From Sphingomonas mali NBRC 15500 (GTDB taxonomy: Bacteria; Pseudomonadota; Alphaproteobacteria; Sphingomonadales; Sphingomonadaceae): 64,000 nucleotides of DNA. Below are positions 35,850 to 45,321 of this stretch, in pieces; the stretch's first letter is position 1; every line of letters starts with the position of its first letter. The position numbers were made by a program, and so were the translations under genes. The stretch spans positions 248,001-312,000 of the forward strand of contig NZ_BCYX01000001.1 of NCBI RefSeq assembly GCF_001598415.1, given 5' to 3'. The notes below the pieces were generated by a model. That model was not told the DNA's origin. It was given only the letters and a program-made list of their open reading frames with translations, and ran no database searches.

Positions 35850-37306
35850 GCGCCGACGCCGCGCCCGATTTCGGCAGCATCCTCGAGCGGCATGCATCCG
35901 GCCCGCAGGCCAGGCTCCCGGCGATAACTTACGGCGGCGACACACTCAGTTGGGCGGCGCTCGAGACCCGCAGTGCAGCGCGGGCGCGGCAATTGATCGA
36001 CCGTGGCGTCCTGCCCGACGACCTCGTCGCGATAGCGCTGCCCAATGGCATCGATCACCACATCAGCAGCTTTGCGACATGGCGCGCGGGAGCGACACCC
36101 TGCATCCTCTCGGGAAAGCTTCCCGGGCGCGAGCTCGATCAGATCCTCGAACTGGCAAGGCCACGTCTGCTGATCGACGACGGCAGTGAGCCGATCCCTG
36201 GCATACCGCGCCTTGCGCCAGATGAAGGCGATGCATCGGTCGATCTTCCAGGCAACCTCGCCGCCGCGCATTGGAAAGCCGTCGGCAGCGGCGGATCGAC
36301 CGGGCGGCCGAAGCTTATCGTCGATCATGCCGCGGCGCGCCTCGACGGGCGGATGGAAGCGCTGCTGGCATTGGCCGGAATGCCGTCCGGCGGGGTGATG
36401 CTCAATCCCGGACCGCTTTATCACAATGCACCGTTCCTGTTCACGGCGCTGGCGCTGCTGGCGGGAACGCGGGTGGTGGGCATGGCGCGGTTCGATCCGG
36501 TCGAAACGCTGCGCCTCATCGAACGCGAGCGGGTCGAGTGGATATGCCTCGTCCCCACGATGATGCATCGGATCTGGTCGCTGCCCGCCGCCGTCAGGCA
36601 GAGCTACGACCTGTCATCGCTGCGGCGTGTAGTGCATCTGGCCGCGCCCTGCCCTCCTTGGCTCAAGCGCGCCTGGATCGACTGGCTGGGGCCGGATCGC
36701 ATTCTCGAAATCTATGCCGGCACCGAGGGCGCGGCGATCCACATCACGGGAGAGGAGTGGCTCCGAAAGCCCGGATCGGTCGGCAAGGCCGGGCGCGAAT
36801 TGCTGACCGTCCTCGACGACAGCGGCGATGCCTGCCCGCCCGGAATAGTCGGCGAGATCTTCTTCCATGCCGACGCCGCCGCGCGGTTCCATTATATCGG
36901 CGCGGAACCCCGCCTCGACCGAGAAGGACGAATGTCGCTGGGCGACCTCGGCTATCTGGACGAAGACGGCTTCCTGTTTCTCTCCGACCGCCGCACCGAC
37001 ATGATCCTGCGCGGCGGCGTCAACATCTATCCGGCCGAGGTCGAGGCGGTGCTGACCGAGCATCCGGCGATCGTCGATGCCGTTGTGATCGGCTTGCCCT
37101 GCGAGGACTATGGCGCGCGCGTCCACGCCATCATCCAGGGAGTCGGCGAGCTTTCGATCGGGGAAGTCGACGCCTTCGTCCGTTCACGGCTTGCGGGCTA
37201 CAAATGCCCCGAAACCTATGAGCGGGTAGATGGCACTCTACGCGATGACGCCGGCAAAGTGCGTCGCGCGGCATTGCGCGAGGAGCGCGTCGCCCCAACG
37301 GCATAG
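35846..37306 (+). CDS. AMP-dependent acyl-CoA ligase family (ANL superfamily)
   Basis: A 486-residue adenylate-forming enzyme. Core motifs are GSGGSTGRPKLI (A3), YAGTEGAAI (A5), GDLGYLDEDGFLFLSDR (A7), RTDMILRGGVNIYPAEVE (A8) and the A10-type lysine in DDAGKVRR. It should activate a carboxylic acid with ATP and transfer it to CoA. The N-terminal part is shorter than in typical ligases (many exceed 520 residues). Acid specificity cannot be assigned. ATG 35846 overlaps the amidase stop (ATGA). It is the last gene of MFS-amidase-ligase and ends 60 bp from the convergent LacI gene. Confidence 0.9.
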   Translation: MSADAAPDFGSILERHASGPQARLPAITYGGDTLSWAALETRSAARARQLIDRGVLPDDLVAIALPNGIDHHISSFATWRAGATPCILSGKLPGRELDQILELARPRLLIDDGSEPIPGIPRLAPDEGDASVDLPGNLAAAHWKAVGSGGSTGRPKLIVDHAAARLDGRMEALLALAGMPSGGVMLNPGPLYHNAPFLFTALALLAGTRVVGMARFDPVETLRLIERERVEWICLVPTMMHRIWSLPAAVRQSYDLSSLRRVVHLAAPCPPWLKRAWIDWLGPDRILEIYAGTEGAAIHITGEEWLRKPGSVGKAGRELLTVLDDSGDACPPGIVGEIFFHADAAARFHYIGAEPRLDREGRMSLGDLGYLDEDGFLFLSDRRTDMILRGGVNIYPAEVEAVLTEHPAIVDAVVIGLPCEDYGARVHAIIQGVGELSIGEVDAFVRSRLAGYKCPETYERVDGTLRDDAGKVRRAALREERVAPTA

Positions 37307-37366
37307 GATCATGGAGAGCAGGCGGCCGGGAGGGTCCCCTGCCCTTCGCAGGTGATACCGGCTCCC

Positions 37367-38383
37367 TCACCCGCCGCAGGATTCGCGAACGATCAGGTCG
37401 GTCGGCAAGTGCACCGGCAAATGGTCCGGCGAGAAATCAAGCACGCGTGACACGAGCAGTCGCCCCGCCTCGGCAGTGTCCTGACGGATCGTGCTTAGCG
37501 TCGGCGTGCTCAACCGGCTGAGCAGCATGTCGTCATAGCCGACCACCGACACGTCGCCCGGCACGGTGCGTCCGGCGCGCTTGATCGCGCGGATCGCGCC
37601 CAGGGCGATCAGGTCGCTCGACGCGACGATGCCGTCGAACGCCACACCGCGATGGAGCAGCCGCGCCACCGCGGCCTCAGCCGCCTCCAGCTCAAACTCG
37701 ACCGCCACGACTAATTTGGGGTCGGCCTCCAGCCCGCTTTCCCTGACGCCTTCCAGATAGCCGCGGCGCCGCTGCAACGCCTCGGGGTCGCTGCCGCCCA
37801 GGAACATGATGTTGCGCCGACCCATCCGCGCGAGATGCAGCGTCGCGCGCCGCCCGCCGAGCACATTGTCCGAGCCGACCGAGCAATATTTCTGGCCGGC
37901 CATATGCGCGCCCCACACCACGAACCGCCCCTTGGTCGAGGTCGCGAGCTGGTTGAGCTGCTCGTGCAGGGCGCCCTGCCCCAGGAAGATGACCCCGCTC
38001 GCGCGGCTGGTGGTGACGGCATGAACCAGGTCGTCGTAATTTTCCGGCGAAGTGTGACTGACGATGAAGTCGCACGCGCGCGCCCTCGCCGCCTCGCCGA
38101 TCTGCGCGATCAGTTCGAGGAAGAACGGGTGGGTCAGCGGCACCGGCCGCCCGCGCATGTGCGGGGTGACGATCGCGATCGAGCCCTCGGCGCCGATTGG
38201 TGCGGCCGGCATGTAATGGCGGAACGGATAATCGTGCTCGCGCGCCAGCGCCCAGATGCGTTGTTTGGTCTTGGCGCTGATCACCGGCTCATCGTTGAGC
38301 GCGCGCGACACGGTCGACACCGAGACGCCCGCCAGTTTGGCGAGGTCCTGCAGCGTCGTATTGTTGTTGCTGTTGGTGCCCAT
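37367..38383 (-). CDS. LacI-family transcriptional regulator of the glucan locus
   Basis: A 338-residue LacI/GalR regulator. The N-terminal DNA-binding head is TTLQDLAKLAGVSVSTVSRALND. The hinge and periplasmic-binding-protein-like sensor domain run from about residue 60 and include RRNIMFLGG, DGIVASSDLIALGAI, PGDVSVVGYDD and TIRQDTAEAG. I prefer ATG 38383; TTG 38392 would add three residues. It is divergent from the sugar MFS gene (54 bp between likely starts) and is positioned to control that gene and the TonB-receptor operon, whose leader contains GCAA/TTGC inverted repeats. The effector is probably a sugar released by the GH97 enzyme. Confidence 0.93.
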   Translation of the reverse strand: MGTNSNNNTTLQDLAKLAGVSVSTVSRALNDEPVISAKTKQRIWALAREHDYPFRHYMPAAPIGAEGSIAIVTPHMRGRPVPLTHPFFLELIAQIGEAARARACDFIVSHTSPENYDDLVHAVTTSRASGVIFLGQGALHEQLNQLATSTKGRFVVWGAHMAGQKYCSVGSDNVLGGRRATLHLARMGRRNIMFLGGSDPEALQRRRGYLEGVRESGLEADPKLVVAVEFELEAAEAAVARLLHRGVAFDGIVASSDLIALGAIRAIKRAGRTVPGDVSVVGYDDMLLSRLSTPTLSTIRQDTAEAGRLLVSRVLDFSPDHLPVHLPTDLIVRESCGG

Positions 38384-38437
38384 TACGCTCAAGCTGACCC
38401 GCTAACCGGCGCCGACTTAAGGAGCGAAGGGCAGGTT

Positions 38438-39961
38438 TTGCAAGCGAACGAGGGGGACGCGGGCATTTCAGCACCGGCGCCGATACGGCGGCCGCGCCTG
38501 ACGATCGGCCAGATCTGGAACATGTGCTGTGGCCTGTTCGGGGTGCAGATCGTCTGGGGACTGCAGAACGGCAGCACCAGCCGGATCTTCCAGACATTGG
38601 GCGCCCAGCTCGACCAATTGCCGATCCTGTGGATCGCGGCGCCGATCACCGGGCTGCTCGTCCAGCCGCTAATCGGGCATTGGAGCGATCGCACCTGGGG
38701 CCCGCTCGGGCGGCGGCGCCCGTTCCTGCTGGCAGGGTCGATCCTGACCGCGATCGCGCTGGTCGCGATGCCCAATGCCGCGAGCATCTGGACCGCGAGC
38801 CTGGCGTTGTGGGTGCTCACCGCCTCGATCAATATCGCCGCCGAGCCGTTTCGCGCACTCGTCGCCGATGCGCTGCCCGAGGAGCAGCGGACCGAAGGCT
38901 TTGCCGTGCAGGTCTTCTTCATTGGCGCGGGCGCTGTGTTCGCCTCGGCGCTGCCCTGGATCCTGACGCACTGGTTCGGGGTCGCCGCGACCGCCGCGCC
39001 TGGACTGCTGCCGCCCTCGGTACGCCTCACTTTCTATATCGGCGCGGTCGGCCTGCTCGCCGCGGTCACCCGGACGGTCGCCACCACGACCGAGCGCCCG
39101 CCGGCAAGTCTTGCTGCCGACGCGCCCGACCTGATCGACCACGCGGTGCCGACCACGACCGGCGCGGCGACGCTTGCACTGAGCGGAACATTGTGGATGC
39201 TCGGCGGCGGCGCGATCGCGGGCTTCGCCTTCACCGAGCAGCTCGAGCGCGAAATCTACGTGCTGGCCGCGATCGCCTTTCTGTTCGGCCTCGCGCAACT
39301 CGCCGCGGTGGCGATGCGACGCGGCGGGCGGCATTCGCTCGGCGTGTTCGAGATCGTCGAGGACATATTGCACATGCCGCGCATGCTGCGGCATCTCGCC
39401 CTGGTCCAGTTCTTCACCTGGACCGCCTTGTTCGCGATGTGGATCTACACCGTTCCCGCGGTCGCCGCGCATCACTATCACACCACCGACGCCAGTTCGG
39501 CGGCGTACAATGCCGGCGCCGACTGGGTGGGCGTGCTGTTCGCCGGCTATAACGGCGTGGCGGCGATCGCGGCGCTGGCTTTGCCCTGGCTCGCCCAACG
39601 CATCGGACGGCGCAACGTCTATGCGCTCAGCCTGGCGCTCGGCGCGCTGGGGCTGGGCGGGTTCATGCTGATCGACGATCCGCTCTGGCTGTGGCTGCCG
39701 ACGATCGGCATCGGCTGCGCCTGGGCGGCGATCCTGTCGCTGCCGTACGCGATGCTCGCCAGCGCGGTGCCGCCGCGCAAGATGGGCGTCTATATGGGCA
39801 TCCACAACATGTTCCTGGTCCTGCCCCAATTGGTCGCCGCGACCGTGCTCGGCGCGATCGTCCATCGCTGGCTGGGCAATCAGGCGATCCTTGCCCTGGG
39901 CCTTGCCGCTGGAGCGATGGCGGCGGCGGCACTGACCGCGATTACCATCCCCGACGCGTGA
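38438..39961 (+). CDS. SLC45/MalY-like MFS sugar transporter
   Basis: A 507-residue major facilitator of the GPH/SLC45 group. Family features are WNMCCGLFGVQIVWGLQNGSTSRIFQTLG (split across TM1), PLIGHWSDRTWGPLGRRRPFLLAGS between TM2 and TM3, and FRALVADALPEEQRTEGFAVQ. Plant sucrose and bacterial maltose carriers share the R-x-G-R-R-R-P loop. It should import a di- or oligosaccharide across the inner membrane. The start is uncertain: I favour TTG 38438 (with GAAGGG upstream); no ATG precedes TM1 in frame. The TTG lies within TTGCAA, a half-site like those in the receptor promoter. It is followed by 330 bp of regulatory sequence and the receptor. Confidence 0.88.
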   Translation: MQANEGDAGISAPAPIRRPRLTIGQIWNMCCGLFGVQIVWGLQNGSTSRIFQTLGAQLDQLPILWIAAPITGLLVQPLIGHWSDRTWGPLGRRRPFLLAGSILTAIALVAMPNAASIWTASLALWVLTASINIAAEPFRALVADALPEEQRTEGFAVQVFFIGAGAVFASALPWILTHWFGVAATAAPGLLPPSVRLTFYIGAVGLLAAVTRTVATTTERPPASLAADAPDLIDHAVPTTTGAATLALSGTLWMLGGGAIAGFAFTEQLEREIYVLAAIAFLFGLAQLAAVAMRRGGRHSLGVFEIVEDILHMPRMLRHLALVQFFTWTALFAMWIYTVPAVAAHHYHTTDASSAAYNAGADWVGVLFAGYNGVAAIAALALPWLAQRIGRRNVYALSLALGALGLGGFMLIDDPLWLWLPTIGIGCAWAAILSLPYAMLASAVPPRKMGVYMGIHNMFLVLPQLVAATVLGAIVHRWLGNQAILALGLAAGAMAAAALTAITIPDA

Positions 39962-40291
39962 AATCGGTTTATGCAAATATTGCATTGACGAACTTGCGCA
40001 ACATTCTCCGGAATTGACGACTCACTAGAGACTCGGCGCTAAAACAGCACTTGCGCGCTACGGAAATTTACGCAACAAAGCGCAAATCGTTGCACAGAAT
40101 TGCAACCGATGGAGTCGCGCGCACCGCAAAAGCCGGGCCGCACAGGAGGGATGAAGGGGCCATGGCACGCAGCGACGCGCCGCAACGATTCCACACAAGG
40201 TGATTCGCGCCGCGCGCCGGACATGCACTTCCGGCGAGCAGGCAAGGGGACAAAGCCTCCGCATGAGAGGCGTGCTTTAGGGGAGTGATCG
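39962..40291 (+). promoter_or_regulatory. Regulatory region upstream of the large TonB receptor, with GCAA/TTGC operators
   Basis: This 330-bp gap holds no convincing gene. It is rich in GCAA/TTGC half-sites: TGCAA-ATA-TTGCA at 39972-39984, the palindrome TTGCGCAA at 39994-40001, GCAA-ATCG-TTGC at 40082-40093, and TTGCAA at 40100-40105. LacI proteins bind such short palindromes with a central symmetric step, and a LacI gene lies close by. Two TTGACG sequences (39985 and 40014) could be -35 elements. The receptor's ribosome-binding site is GGGGAG at 40280-40285. Operator assignment is inference from symmetry and context. Confidence 0.55.
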
Positions 40292-43200
40292 ATGAAACAA
40301 CTGGGTTCGAGCCGCGGCCGCGGTCTTTTGTGGGCCGGCACCTCGCTGATGACGCTGGCGATCTTCGCCGCGACCGGCGCGAGCGCGCAGACCGCGCCGG
40401 CGGACGCCACCAGCCCGATCGCGGCGCCGCAAGCCGATACCGGCTCTTCGTCCGCCGACGATAACGACATCCTGATCGTTGGCGTGCGCCGCGCACTGGG
40501 GGATGCAGCCGAGACGAAGCGCAACGCCGCGACGATCGTCGATTCGATCAGCGCGACCGATATCGGCGCTTTCCCCGACACCTCGGTGTCGGGCGCCTTG
40601 TCGCGTGTCCCCGGCATCACCGTCTCGCGGCTGCAATCGACCGACGATTCGACCCATCCCTCGGGTGAAGCCGCTGGCGTGCTGGTCCGCGGCCTGACCC
40701 AGGTGCGCACCGAATTCAACGGCCGCGACAGCTTCTCCGCCGATGCCGCGCGGGGGCTCAACTTCAACGACATCTCGCCCGAATTGATGTCGCGCGTCGA
40801 CGTCTACAAGAATTTGACCGCCGATATGATCGAGGGCGGCATCGCCGGCACGGTCGACCTGCGCACGCGCCTGCCGTTCGACCAGAACGGGCTGGTCGTC
40901 ACCGGCAACGCCAAGGCCAATTACGGCGACCGGTCGAAGAAATGGACCGGCGAATTTTCGGCGTTGATCAGCGACACGTTCGACACCGAGATCGGCAAGT
41001 TCGGCTTCCTCGCCGACTTCGCGCGCAGCCACGTGATCACGCGGACCGAAAGCGTGATCTTCGACAAGATCGACACCTATTGTTCGGCAGGAGCGCTCAA
41101 GCCCGACGGCACCGCCAATGTCGGCTCGAACGGCACGATCGGCTGTACCGCCAATCCATTCGGCGGCACCGGCTGGGCCTATGCCCCCGACGGCATCCGC
41201 TATTCGCAGGTCGATTACGACCGCACACGGCGCGGCATCGCGCTTGCCGGCCAGTTCCAGGACAAGTCCGAACGCTTCCTGCTGACCGTCCAATACACCG
41301 ATTCGAAATATCACAACGCCTGGCTCGAACGCGCCTCGCACGCGATCCTAGAGGGCAATGCTTACGGCACGCCGGCATTCAACCCGCGCAGCTCGACGAT
41401 CCTCGGCGCGGCCGACGGGAGCGGAGCGCTGGTCTTCGGGTCGAACGGCATGTTGCAATCGGGCGTGCTGACCCAAGGCCATGGCAGCTGGGGGGGAAGC
41501 TGGAGCGGCAACGATCAGGATGCGATCAACACAGGTTCGGCGGTGCCCGGCATGCCGTTCGTCAACAATTGCGGCACCGGTCATTGCACGACGCTGCGCG
41601 ACGGCCTCTATTTCCAGAACGAAGCGCGCAACTTCGACCATAGCGAAGGCACGCGCGACTTCTCGGCCAATATCGATTGGAAGATCACCGACAATCTGAA
41701 GCTGACGCTCGACGGCCAGCGCATCACCGCGTCGACCAACAATAACGATATCCTGGTCGCGGTCGGATCGATGGCCAATTACCAGTACAGCCTGACCGAC
41801 GGCAACGCCCCCGAGATCAAGCTGCTGCCCGGATCGAACGTCAATTACGCGGCCGGCGGGCTCGCCAATCCGCACAATTACTGGATCCCCTTCATTCAAG
41901 GCCATGTCGAGGACAATGACGCCGACGAATGGGCGTTCAAGGGCGATCTGCAATACGATTTCGACAAGGGCAGCTGGCTCGACTCGCTCAAGGTTGGCGT
42001 GCGCTATGCCGATCGCAACCAGACGGTGCGTTATTCGACCTTCAACTGGACGCCGATCGCGGCAAGCTGGAACTGCAACGGCGCGGGTTTCAACGCCGAC
42101 AACACCTCGCCCAACCCGACGGCTGCGTGCAATTCGAACTTCAAGGGCTATGGCGCGGGGATCTGGGAATCGACCAGCCTGGGCAGTGATTTCTACAATG
42201 GCAGCGCCTATAATAACGGACCACTGGTCTATCTGAACCGCGACACGCTGCAGAACTTCCCCAAGCTGCTCCAGTCGCTAAGCGGCGCGACCACCAATTC
42301 GCCGATCGCGCCTGGCTATACCGCGATCTGCGACCGACCCGAGGCGACGGTCGACAATTGCTTCACGCCGTCGGAAGTGACCAGAACGTCGGAACGGACC
42401 AAGGCCGCTTACGCCATGCTCAATTTCGGCGGTGATCAGCCGATCTTTGGCGGTGGCGTGCGCATCAAGGGCAATATCGGCGTCCGCGTGATCCGCACCG
42501 AAGTGACCAGCGACGGCGCGGTTGCGTATCCGGCCAACACGGCGCTAAACCTGCTGCCGTCCTGCGCGACCCCGATATCCGGCACCGCGATCGTCCAGCC
42601 GAGCTGCTATTTGACGCCGCAAGTCCTGGCCTTCGCCGCCGGCGGCGGCTCGCCCAACACGCTCAAGGCGTCCTACACCAACGTGCTGCCAAGCTTTAAC
42701 ATCCGGTTCGGGCTCGATTCGAAGTCGTACATCCGCTTCGGCTATTCGCGCGGCCTGTCGCGGCCCGATTTCGGGCTGCTCAGGAACTTCGTGTCGATCA
42801 ATTCGCCGATCATCAACACCGGGCCGGACTCGCCATATATCGTCTACAACTCGCCAACCGCCGCGCACATTGCGGCCAACGTCACCGGCTACAATTTCGT
42901 GTTCAACGCGGAGTCCGGCTATGCAGGGTTGAAGCCGATGACCGCCGACCAGTTCGACCTGACCTTCGAACGCTATATGGGCAAGTCGTCCTCGTTCACG
43001 ATCGACCTGTTCTACAAGAAGCTGCACAACGCGATCTCGTACGGCCAGTTCGAGCGCCAGTTCACCAATAACGGCTCGACCCAGACGGTGTTGCTGCGCG
43101 GCCCTCGCAACGAAAAGAGCGGCGGCGAGCTCAAGGGCTTCGAAGTCGGCTATCAGACCTTTTTCGATTTCCTGCCCGGCCTGTTGTCGGGGCTAGGCGT

Positions 43201-43708
43201 CCAGGCCAACTACACCTTCGTCTCGCAATCTGGGATCAACAATTCAAACCTGATCGCGGTGGGCGCGCTCGACGCGGGCGGCACCGGCGGCCAGGGTGCT
43301 GGCCTCGACGTCAGCGGCGGACGCGGCGCGGTGATCGACTCGCACATGCTGGCGGGCATTTCGAAACATTCGTTCAACCTGGTCGGCCTGTACGAAAAGG
43401 GCCCGGTCGCGCTCCGCGTCGCGTACAATTGGCGCTCGCGCTTCCTGACCAACAACCTCGACTGCTGTGTCGGCCTGCCGGTGTTCCAGAAGGCCGCAGG
43501 GTTCCTCGACGGATCGCTGCGCGTGTCGGTGGTCAAGAATTTCGAATTCCTGGTCGAAGGCTCGAACCTGCTCAATACGCGTACTGTCTATCAGCAGCAG
43601 ATCTTCGGCGACTCCAAGGCGACGCCAGGTGCCAAACCGGTGTTCATGGATGCCAATTGGGGCGTGGTCGACCGCCGCTTCTCGATTGGCGGTCGGTTCA
43701 AGTTCTGA
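40292..43708 (+). CDS. Large TonB-dependent receptor of the glucan locus (Xanthomonas/Caulobacter type)
   Basis: An 1138-residue receptor with a signal peptide (TGASAQT), TonB-box-like NDILIVGVRRAL, plug motifs PDTSVSGALSRVPGITVSR and RVDVYKNLTADMIEGGIAGTVDLRTRLPFD (split), and a barrel ending RRFSIGGRFKF. The length and the V-Y-K-x-x-x-A-x-x-x-E-G-G-I-x-G-T-V pattern define the receptor subgroup seen in sugar-utilisation loci of alpha- and gammaproteobacteria. It should import maltodextrin-like or other oligosaccharides across the outer membrane, driven by TonB. It is separated from the following halogenase-like gene by a hairpin with a T-tract, so receptor mRNA can be made in excess. Confidence 0.93.
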   Translation: MKQLGSSRGRGLLWAGTSLMTLAIFAATGASAQTAPADATSPIAAPQADTGSSSADDNDILIVGVRRALGDAAETKRNAATIVDSISATDIGAFPDTSVSGALSRVPGITVSRLQSTDDSTHPSGEAAGVLVRGLTQVRTEFNGRDSFSADAARGLNFNDISPELMSRVDVYKNLTADMIEGGIAGTVDLRTRLPFDQNGLVVTGNAKANYGDRSKKWTGEFSALISDTFDTEIGKFGFLADFARSHVITRTESVIFDKIDTYCSAGALKPDGTANVGSNGTIGCTANPFGGTGWAYAPDGIRYSQVDYDRTRRGIALAGQFQDKSERFLLTVQYTDSKYHNAWLERASHAILEGNAYGTPAFNPRSSTILGAADGSGALVFGSNGMLQSGVLTQGHGSWGGSWSGNDQDAINTGSAVPGMPFVNNCGTGHCTTLRDGLYFQNEARNFDHSEGTRDFSANIDWKITDNLKLTLDGQRITASTNNNDILVAVGSMANYQYSLTDGNAPEIKLLPGSNVNYAAGGLANPHNYWIPFIQGHVEDNDADEWAFKGDLQYDFDKGSWLDSLKVGVRYADRNQTVRYSTFNWTPIAASWNCNGAGFNADNTSPNPTAACNSNFKGYGAGIWESTSLGSDFYNGSAYNNGPLVYLNRDTLQNFPKLLQSLSGATTNSPIAPGYTAICDRPEATVDNCFTPSEVTRTSERTKAAYAMLNFGGDQPIFGGGVRIKGNIGVRVIRTEVTSDGAVAYPANTALNLLPSCATPISGTAIVQPSCYLTPQVLAFAAGGGSPNTLKASYTNVLPSFNIRFGLDSKSYIRFGYSRGLSRPDFGLLRNFVSINSPIINTGPDSPYIVYNSPTAAHIAANVTGYNFVFNAESGYAGLKPMTADQFDLTFERYMGKSSSFTIDLFYKKLHNAISYGQFERQFTNNGSTQTVLLRGPRNEKSGGELKGFEVGYQTFFDFLPGLLSGLGVQANYTFVSQSGINNSNLIAVGALDAGGTGGQGAGLDVSGGRGAVIDSHMLAGISKHSFNLVGLYEKGPVALRVAYNWRSRFLTNNLDCCVGLPVFQKAAGFLDGSLRVSVVKNFEFLVEGSNLLNTRTVYQQQIFGDSKATPGAKPVFMDANWGVVDRRFSIGGRFKF

Positions 43709-43720
43709 TTTCCTCCACTG

Positions 43721-43763
43721 GGCGTCGCCACCACCCTTCCAGGTACGGCGACGCCTGTTTTTT
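43721..43763 (+). terminator. Rho-independent-type terminator/attenuator after the receptor
   Basis: GGCGTCGCC (43721-43729) pairs with GGCGACGCC (43747-43755), followed by TGTTTTTT. The 17-base loop is long, so termination may be partial. That would allow some readthrough into the halogenase-cupin-GH97 genes while keeping receptor transcripts high. Confidence 0.75.
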
Positions 43764-43782
43764 GTGAGGGAAAGTTATCGTC

Positions 43783-45321
43783 ATGACGCCGGCACCAGAA
43801 CCACAACCGTTCAAAGTCGTCATTGTCGGAGGCGGCACCGCCGGCTGGATGGCGGCGTCGGCGATGGTCAAGCTGCTGCCCGCGCAGGACTATTCGATAA
43901 CGCTGATCGAATCGGATGAGATCGGCACGGTCGGCGTCGGCGAAGCGACGCTGCCGCATATCAAGGTGTTCAACGACACTTTGGGGGTCGACGAGGCGCA
44001 GTTCATGCGCGAGACCCAGGCCGCCTTCAAGGTCGGAATCGAGTTCGTCGGCTGGGACCGGCCCGGCGAGCGCTACGTCCATCCGTTCGGTACGTTCGGC
44101 GAGCCCTGGGCGGGAGTCGATTTCCAGCATCATTGGGCACGCGCGCACGCTGCCGGGCGCGCGTCCGAGTTGCATGACTATTCGTTCGCGATCGCCGCGT
44201 GCCGCAACAACGCGTTCGAATTTCCCAACGAAGACCCGAAGTCGATCCGCGCGACCTACGCTTACGCCTATCATTTCGACGCCGCGCTCTACGCGCAATA
44301 CCTGCGCCGCTGGGCCATCCCGCTTGGCGTCGAGCGGATCGAGGGCAAGGTGGTCGATGTCAGGCGCGACGATGGCACTGGCCATGTCGCGTCGCTGATG
44401 CTGGCATCGGGTGCCGAGATCGCCGGCGACCTGTTCGTCGACTGCTCGGGCTTCCGGTCGCTGCTGGTCGGCGGGACGATGGAAGTCGACTGGCAGGACT
44501 GGAGCCATTGGCTGCCTTGCGATCGTGCGCTGGCCGTCCCCAACATGCGCACCGAGCCGCTGCTCCCCTTCACTAGGCTGACCGCGCAGGAAGCGGGATG
44601 GACGTGGCGGATCGGGCTGCAGCATCGCACCGGCAACGGCTATGTCTTCTCCAGCCGCTTCACCGACGAGGAGCGCGCCCGCGACGTTCTGATGAGTGCG
44701 CTCGACGCGCCGCCGCTCGCCGAGCCGCGGTTGCTGCGGTTCCAGGCCGGGCGCCGAACCGCCGCCTGGGCCGGCAATTGCGTCGCGGTCGGCCTCGCCA
44801 GCGGCTTCCTCGAGCCGCTCGAATCGACCTCGATCTTCCTGATCCAGGCGGCGGTCATGGATCTGATCGGCCTGATGCCGACGCGCCGTAGCGGAATCGA
44901 TCCGCGGCTGGCGGCCGAATACAACCGCTTGTTCGAGGTGCATTACGACCGCACCCGCGATTTCCTGGTGCTCCACTACACCGCCAACCGCCGGCACGGA
45001 CAGCCGCTCTGGGACCATGTCCGCACTATGGAGCTGCCCGAGAGCCTGGCGCACAAGATCGCCTTGTTCCGCGCCTCGGCCGCCGCGCCCGATTATCGCT
45101 ACGGCCTGTTCTCGCGCGATAGCTGGCTTGCGGTGCTGGTCGGTCAGGGCGTGCTGCCCGCCGCCTGGAATCCGCTGGCCGAGGCGGTCCCGCTCGACGA
45201 TCTCGCGGCCAGGCTCGCCGACCTCAAATATCGGATCGAGGTCAACGCCGCCGACATGACCGGGCATGGCGACTTCATTCGATCCTATTGCCCTGCCCCC
45301 GCGCTGGAGCCGGCGGCGTGA
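43783..45321 (+). CDS. Tryptophan-halogenase-family flavoprotein (intact motifs)
   Basis: A 512-residue FAD-dependent halogenase-fold protein. The nucleotide-binding motif GGGTAGW starts at residue 16. A lysine at residue 61 (GEATLPHIKVF) lies where PrnA has its catalytic Lys79, and Glu347 in EPLESTS matches the conserved acidic residue near PrnA position 346. The W-x-W-x-I motif is present (Trp273, Trp275), but the proline that normally follows is replaced (WTWRIGLQHR). It may bind FAD and perhaps halogenate or oxidise, but family members in TonB-receptor sugar loci have no established substrate. It is the first of three overlapping genes ending in GH97, with its stop overlapping the next GTG. 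Confidence 0.85.
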   Translation: MTPAPEPQPFKVVIVGGGTAGWMAASAMVKLLPAQDYSITLIESDEIGTVGVGEATLPHIKVFNDTLGVDEAQFMRETQAAFKVGIEFVGWDRPGERYVHPFGTFGEPWAGVDFQHHWARAHAAGRASELHDYSFAIAACRNNAFEFPNEDPKSIRATYAYAYHFDAALYAQYLRRWAIPLGVERIEGKVVDVRRDDGTGHVASLMLASGAEIAGDLFVDCSGFRSLLVGGTMEVDWQDWSHWLPCDRALAVPNMRTEPLLPFTRLTAQEAGWTWRIGLQHRTGNGYVFSSRFTDEERARDVLMSALDAPPLAEPRLLRFQAGRRTAAWAGNCVAVGLASGFLEPLESTSIFLIQAAVMDLIGLMPTRRSGIDPRLAAEYNRLFEVHYDRTRDFLVLHYTANRRHGQPLWDHVRTMELPESLAHKIALFRASAAAPDYRYGLFSRDSWLAVLVGQGVLPAAWNPLAEAVPLDDLAARLADLKYRIEVNAADMTGHGDFIRSYCPAPALEPAA

